From assembly GCA_026874595.1 (NCBI GenBank), contig CM049308.1, forward strand, positions 26,712,367 through 26,776,366: a stretch of 64,000 nucleotides of DNA, written 5' to 3'. Each line of letters starts with the position of its first letter. Within the stretch, counting starts at the first letter, position 1. The position numbers and the translations under genes are program-made. The notes under the pieces were generated by a model, which worked only from the letters and a program-made list of their open reading frames with translations, did no database searches and was not told where the DNA came from. Shown piece by piece: positions 58,879 through 64,000 of the stretch. This stretch comes from Sipunculus nudus (Eukaryota; Annelida; Sipuncula; Golfingiida; Sipunculidae).

Positions 58879-61622
58879 TCTGATGGGCTTTTGTTGTGAT
58901 TTAATCCCTTGTGTTTTCAGTCTTTGTCATTAACATGAAATGTCTGATAACATCTGTATAAGAATTATATAAGGCATAATAGGAAATACCTCGATTAAAT
59001 CACTTGCGAAATTTCTTAAACATATTTCAGATCTCTTAAACTTACCTGCACAAGATGCTAACAAATTTAGTCAGGCCCTTGTTATATTCAGTGTGGAAAC
59101 TTCAGCTAATCAATACTGGAGTTTGTGGTCATTGTTGGTTTGGCGTATTAATTAAATAAATAATGTAGGTTTTGCGTAATAACTTTACAAATAGTCTGAC
59201 AGGACATAGTAATATTCTATTTGCACAGAAAATGATTTTTACAAAACTGACAGGTAAATTGAATATTATATTTGTAGTCGTGTTAATTCTTTAATAAATT
59301 TTGTTTTCTTTTCATTATTAGTTTCAGAATGGGAGCATTAGATTGTTATCTGTGCATTTTAGGGAGGCTAAGCTGTGTAAGGGGCAGGGTAAAAAGACAG
59401 TCTGCAGTTGTTCCTTGACTCTTCTCTCTGTGTTGTGGTTCATTCTATTGAGAAAGGCTCATGACTATCTTGTATTAGTAAGCTGGCTTTTATATGGTTG
59501 TGCATCAGGTATATTGATTGTTAACAAAGAGTATATAAACTCTTTGTTGTAAACCATACACTTTCTGTTACTTTTAATCTCATTATATGAAATTTAGGTC
59601 TGTCGGAAAATGTAACTACTATGTGTTAAAAACATATTCTGCATTTAAAATTAAAATGGAAACATACAGGGATTATATTCTTAAAATATTAACAATATTA
59701 AATTTTCTTTATCATTAACATTGGTAATTTTTTTGTCTCTTATTGAAGCAGTATTAGGTAATTTTATGTGAGAGCATTTTATGGTTAAGTGCGTGGGTGA
59801 ATAGATAACATTTTAAAAATCCAGTCATACAATAAATATTTACAAATTGTAATAACATTGCTGTATATGTTTAACCTTAAAACCTATATGCATATGCAAA
59901 TTTATGTTGAAAGTAAAAGTAGCATGATATAGATGATTAAATACTGTCAGGCTTAAACTGTACAAGTACATGAGCAGAATTCCACTCATTATGCAATGGT
60001 CATGTAATATCCAGTCATAATCTTTCTATTTCCTTGCATAAGCCATCTTTGCTGCGTATGGCTGCTAGGGTGCTGGCACAGCCAGGAATGTTCTGACTGT
60101 CCAGAATGGGATATAACAGATTTGAATAACAAGATGTTTTGTGAATATGTGAATACTGTTCTCTTGTAAGTCAGAGGTACATTTTACTTGATAGGGCCTG
60201 CAGCATTGATTTAGCAATGCATTGTTCACTATATTTTGCACATGAATGTATAATTCATGTGCATATGGGTTGTAAAGCTTGAAGCATCATTTTTGACAAT
60301 TACATAACTCTAAAATGTTACAACCTAAGTCTTGTCCAGCTGTTGAGTAATCCCTTGAGCAGATTTTGAATGCACATGACATTTGTAAATGCAAATATGG
60401 TCTAAATGAAAAGGCTTCTAGAGGATAAACATCTACTACAATCAGGTGAATTTATTGTCATCTCTTTTTATCTGAATAGAAAATATACAGTATGGCATTA
60501 CCTGTTGCTTTTGATTTTAATGAAGATGACATTAATGTGCTGAGGTCACAATGATTTAGGGGTGGGGAATCTCTGGATTTTGCTGCAGATGACAGGCTTT
60601 CTTTTGTCGAACCGCTGGGAGTCTTTCAGCTTTTTACTGTAGATAATGACAGGGCTGAGTGAAGGAGAATTAGGATATGCATATTCGCTGAACTCATATT
60701 TGCTATTTAGAATTACATCAGTCTTTATTCAAATCACTTTCTATCAGGTTTAATGGTATATGATTGAAGCAAGGTATCAAAAAAACAAGGAAATGCATGT
60801 ATATTTCTTTAATACATTTGAAAACTTTTACCAATCATTTCATGGAAATCTTTACACACACAACTGTGGGTAAAATACCACTAATTAAACCAGTTGATTG
60901 AGATGTTGATTGAGTAAAAATAGCAAGAGTGTGGTATTGTATGGTGCTTTAATAGAGTAAAGAATGGTGTGCCATTTGAACATGTTTTCTTCTTTCCCAT
61001 TAAAATTAAATTCAATCCCAGAAATTAAAAATTATCCATGACAAGACTTGGGTACACTTTTCTGTGGTCATGAGTAAAATTTCTGCACTCCATTAATCAG
61101 TTTGGTGCTTTTTACACTGAAAATCTTGAATATCTAGAGCAGAAACTTTACTGGAACAGAAACCTTTGTCCTTAGTGCTAGATCAGTCCAGTAGATTGTA
61201 ATGATGTGGTATTGACACTGTACAGGACAGATTTTAATGAGGATAAGTGTAGGTTTTTATACAGTAAACTGTGTGAGTTCTCTTGTAATTGTAGATGAGT
61301 TGACATCTGAATACCAAACATCACTGTATGAACTGCCACATTTAATGTGTGGGAGAATTATTTATTATATATATATAAAGGGGAATGAAAGTGTGGCGTT
61401 GATCAGGTTCGAGTAAAGTGTTTATTCCATTAATTGTGTTTGGTATTTGTGATGTATGTGTGAAGAAGGTTATGTTTAACGAAGTTGTACCACACCCTAG
61501 CTGTCATAATTACTATTAAACATTAGTATGGTGTGTATTGGTCCTCAAAAAACCTGAAAGTGCTTGAATTAAAATTCAGAGCATTGGGGGGAAAAATTCA
61601 ATGATAATGGCTCATTCCTTTT
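58879..61622 (+). other. DLST 3' UTR and downstream flank
   Basis: Mostly single-copy-looking AT-rich DNA with several AATAAA signals and a short TA run near 61363-61376. The open frames here are short and low in complexity; none looks like an exon. The proximal part is presumably 3' UTR. Confidence 0.5.
59155..59160 (+). promoter_or_regulatory. Candidate DLST poly(A) signal AATAAA
   Basis: First canonical AATAAA after the stop codon, 277 bp downstream. Further AATAAA hexamers lie at 59293-59298 and 59831-59836, so longer 3' ends are possible. The sequence alone cannot choose between them. Confidence 0.45.
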
Positions 61623-62160
61623 TAGCTCAGCTGACTATAAGTCATCTGAGCTATAGTCGTGGTCCATTGTCTGTCGTCCGTCCGTCTGTCCGCCCGTCTG
61701 TCCGTCCGTAGATGTGGCACGTTTTAAAACCGTAAGACCTAGGAATCCAAAATTCGGCATAATGTTAGATGTCCCCAAGATCTCCTACCAAGCCGAAAAC
61801 TGGGTCTTTGCGACTTCGTTCCTTTGAGAAATTAAGGAAAAACCTCATTTTTTTTTATTAAAAACCTATTTTAACACTTCAGGACTGCCTAATATCAAAA
61901 CCACTCATCCGTTTTTCCTCATATTTACCATAAATATTCCTCTATATAGTTCCTATATACATGCCAGAAATTATGTCTGTATTATATAATTTAAAAAAGT
62001 TATGGGCCCAAACATAATGCATTTTGTAAAAAATTAGGAAAGATATTTGATCACTTAACACAAAACATGTTAAAGCTATGGACTTTTTTACAGTAATATA
62101 ACTTTAATTAATCAAAATTAAATTGTATGACCAAAATTAGATCAAAATCTTTTAAATTTT
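61623..62160 (+). mobile_element. Helentron-like subfamily A element, right copy
   Basis: Head TAGCTCAGCTGACTATAAGT then CATCTGAGCTATAG (hairpin); microsatellite CGTCCGTCCGTCTGTCC (61676-61708); body GTGGCACGTTTTAAAACCGT onward. Closely similar to 11072-11614 in inverted orientation across its length. It has the same head as the elements at 49923 and 499 but a different body. Confidence 0.68.
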
Positions 62161-63010
62161 AGTGTTCGGTTCGTTGGCGGCGTTGTCGTCCATGTCATTT
62201 CTTGTGAACGCGATAATTTGAACGACTCAATATTTTTTTAATGTAATTTAAAATTAAATTTTTTCTACCAATATCTCGGACGAGTTCAAAAACTACTGAA
62301 CTTGACCATCATCAGGGTCAAATAGGCCGAAATTGAATTTTTTTTTTGTTAACCCTATAACGTTTGAAGTATCGCATATTTTTCCTCATATTTGAAACAC
62401 TGATTGTTCTTTAACGAGTGCGAACTGGTGACCTTGATCTTCAAGTTCATATCAGCCGTAATTGAAATTATTTGTGAACGCTTTAACTTTTGAACCACTC
62501 AGTATATTTTCATGAAATTTGACTCGTGAAATGTTTCCACCAAAATCTCGGAAGTGTTAAAAACCGGTGACCTTGATCATCTTCAAGGTCAAATCAACCG
62601 GAATATAAATTATTTGCGAATGCTGTGACTTTTAAAGTAGTCTGTATTTTTTTCTTCAAATTTAGGGATGGGAGGCCCAGAGAAAGGGGAAACAAATATC
62701 TATTTTTTCCGATGCAAAAATAACCTCAATCAAATTATTCATGAAATAGATGCCAGAGAGGTTCGCAGAACCAAGGTCTGTGAGTGTGTGGTCATGGCAC
62801 AGACTTGGTCTTCTCAAAATTGCTAGAACCCTATATAAACAAGCCGTGTTCATTCAGTATATATTTTTAAACACCCGATTTTGATCAGTCGTATTCTGCA
62901 CTCTCCTGTTAACTCCAGCAGATTTTCTGGTCCGACTTCGAATAGGGGCAGAATATACTCGTGAAATGTTTCTACCAAAAATCTCGGGAAGGTTTAAAAC
63001 CGGAACCCTT
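62161..63010 (+). repeat. Tandem repeat of Helitron-body type, interrupted
   Basis: Units of about 140-150 bp with GTGAACGC..TAACTTTTGAA, (T/A)CCA(A/C)(T/A)ATCTCGGA and TGACCTTGATC phrases, similar to the body of Helitron C1. The array is broken by an unrelated insert at about 62663-62955 and then resumes. Confidence 0.55.
62663..62955. other. Unclassified insert in the repeat array
   Basis: About 290 bp of different composition placed between CTTCAAATTT and ACTCGTGAAATG, which are adjacent in other units. It contains CCTATATAAACAAG and, about 27 bp on, TTCATTCAGT, a TATA-plus-initiator-like pair. No clear terminal repeats or target duplication. The identity is unknown. Confidence 0.35.
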
Positions 63011-63640
63011 GACCGTCAAAATAAATCATAACAACAAAGAAAATTGAAGTCCCATACATTTGACAATCTAGATTTAGAGTTTATCATGGAAGTCATTTAA
63101 ACATCTGCATGCTATCAAGTCTCCAGGAGCTACGCTTTTGCAGACCTTGATTCAGCAAGTGGTTGTGGCAACTATTTCATGATAAATAAACAATTGAACC
63201 AATCAAATAAATCGCGTACAATGATTCTACGTAGATGCCGGAGCAGATCTAGTTTTAGTTTTTGACATATCGTTCAGCATTGCCGAAATAAAGTCATGTT
63301 CTTGTTCAGATGGCGTGTGAAAAATTGTTTACATTTTGTTCATTGGATTTGATTGTCAGTTGTGGTTTCGACCCGAACACGTGCAGACTTATTCATAATT
63401 AAATTATGATATGTGGTGCAGTTAATTTCATCAGAAAAATTTTGAAACTATAATACTGGTACTGTAGTTTTATTACCTCAGTGACGAAAAAGTCATTCGT
63501 AGCATAATGTAAGATTATGGGCTGTCTACCACAATATGAATGCAACACCATGGAAGACAGCTGGGATGCAGTCCTCGATATGGTTGGTATCAAGACTCAA
63601 GTACCAGCTCAATTATTATTGCTTACCGAGTCGGGTTGTC
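63011..63640. other. Flanking DNA, nothing recognised
   Basis: No gene supported. Confidence 0.35.
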
Positions 63641-64000
63641 ACGGCTATTTTGTGCCCTGTTAACAGACGGACTTCTTCATTTGAAAGTCTCAAAAAGGCC
63701 TAGAATTAGGAATAAGAAAAAAAGAAAGATGGTGTCACCAGTCTTCAGGAACTGATCCATGATCAGTTAGCATGGAAAAAAAATAATGGCAATTAATGCG
63801 TTAGTTATTCAAATACCGGAGCTTTTGTGTCATTTTTTTTTTCTTATTATGTAGTGCACAGACAGGCCCCATAACAGAGAATGTAGGTCAAAGTGACCTA
63901 ATTTCAGCTGTCCAGGGAGATTTTTCAAGCATCTTTCTGGATGTGAAATTAGAAGATTCTAGGACCAATGGTTACAATTTGTGCCATGTTAACGGACGAC
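63641..64000 (-). mobile_element. Helentron-like element, truncated by window end
   Basis: Same orientation and body as 499-1818: GTGTCACCAGTCTTCAGGAA, CCAGGGAGATTTTTCAAGC, TTAACGGACGAC at the edge. At least one full core unit is present; the element continues outside the window. Confidence 0.5.

Noticed and set aside
59343-59552. 69-codon frame in the DLST 3' flank
   Set aside because: Hydrophobic but without a motif, inside the probable 3' UTR or just beyond; chance length for this composition.

Overview
This is animal nuclear DNA. It is AT-rich, with one protein gene split by GT-AG introns and a dense load of small DNA transposons, minisatellites and AT microsatellites. The protein is animal-like. 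The repeats (terminal AGCTCAGCTGA hairpins followed by GACAGACGGAC-type microsatellites, CTAG-ended Helitrons, tRNA-derived SINE units) are of a kind common in bivalve molluscs. A lophotrochozoan, probably a bivalve, is my inference; the species cannot be told. There are no prokaryotic features, no rRNA, no intact tRNA gene and no CRISPR. The one gene I can support is DLST, the E2 subunit (dihydrolipoamide succinyltransferase) of the mitochondrial 2-oxoglutarate dehydrogenase complex, on the + strand. I rebuilt 13 coding exons between 19945 and 58878. They join in frame at every junction and give 473 residues: mitochondrial presequence, lipoyl domain with the modified lysine at K123, Pro/Ala-rich linker, and catalytic domain with the DHRxxDG motif (H444, D448). 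Exon 2 is a 25-nt microexon. The start lies in a CpG-enriched promoter next to an NRF1-like motif. Layout: 1-19.5 kb is upstream intergenic DNA with Helentron-like repeats (0.2-1.8 kb, and relatives at 4.1-5.1, 10.5 and 11.1-11.6 kb), an inverted pair of GGACTC-rich repeats (5.9 and 8.2 kb), Harbinger-like MITEs (7.7 and 13.8 kb), a hAT-like MITE inside a pogo-like element (11.7-12.3 kb), a 34-bp minisatellite (15.6-16.3 kb) and a TA microsatellite. 19.9-58.9 kb is DLST. Intron 1 (10.7 kb) holds a Helitron nested in another Helitron. Intron 5 (9.0 kb) holds a 1.4-kb TA-flanked transposon with 25-bp perfect inverted repeats and a 36-bp minisatellite. Intron 6 (5.4 kb) holds a hAT-like MITE split by a Harbinger-like MITE, a 14-unit 30-bp minisatellite and a complete Helentron-like element. 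Introns 8, 9 and 10 carry a short Helentron-like element, a Helitron ending 31 bp before exon 10, and two tRNA-derived SINE units. 58.9-64 kb is the 3' UTR/flank and more repeats. I see no undescribed gene system. The most interesting material is transposon architecture: three nested insertions whose target sites can be read, and Helitron bodies that repeatedly carry the nuclear-receptor half-site TCAAGGTCA inside a TCA-cycle gene.
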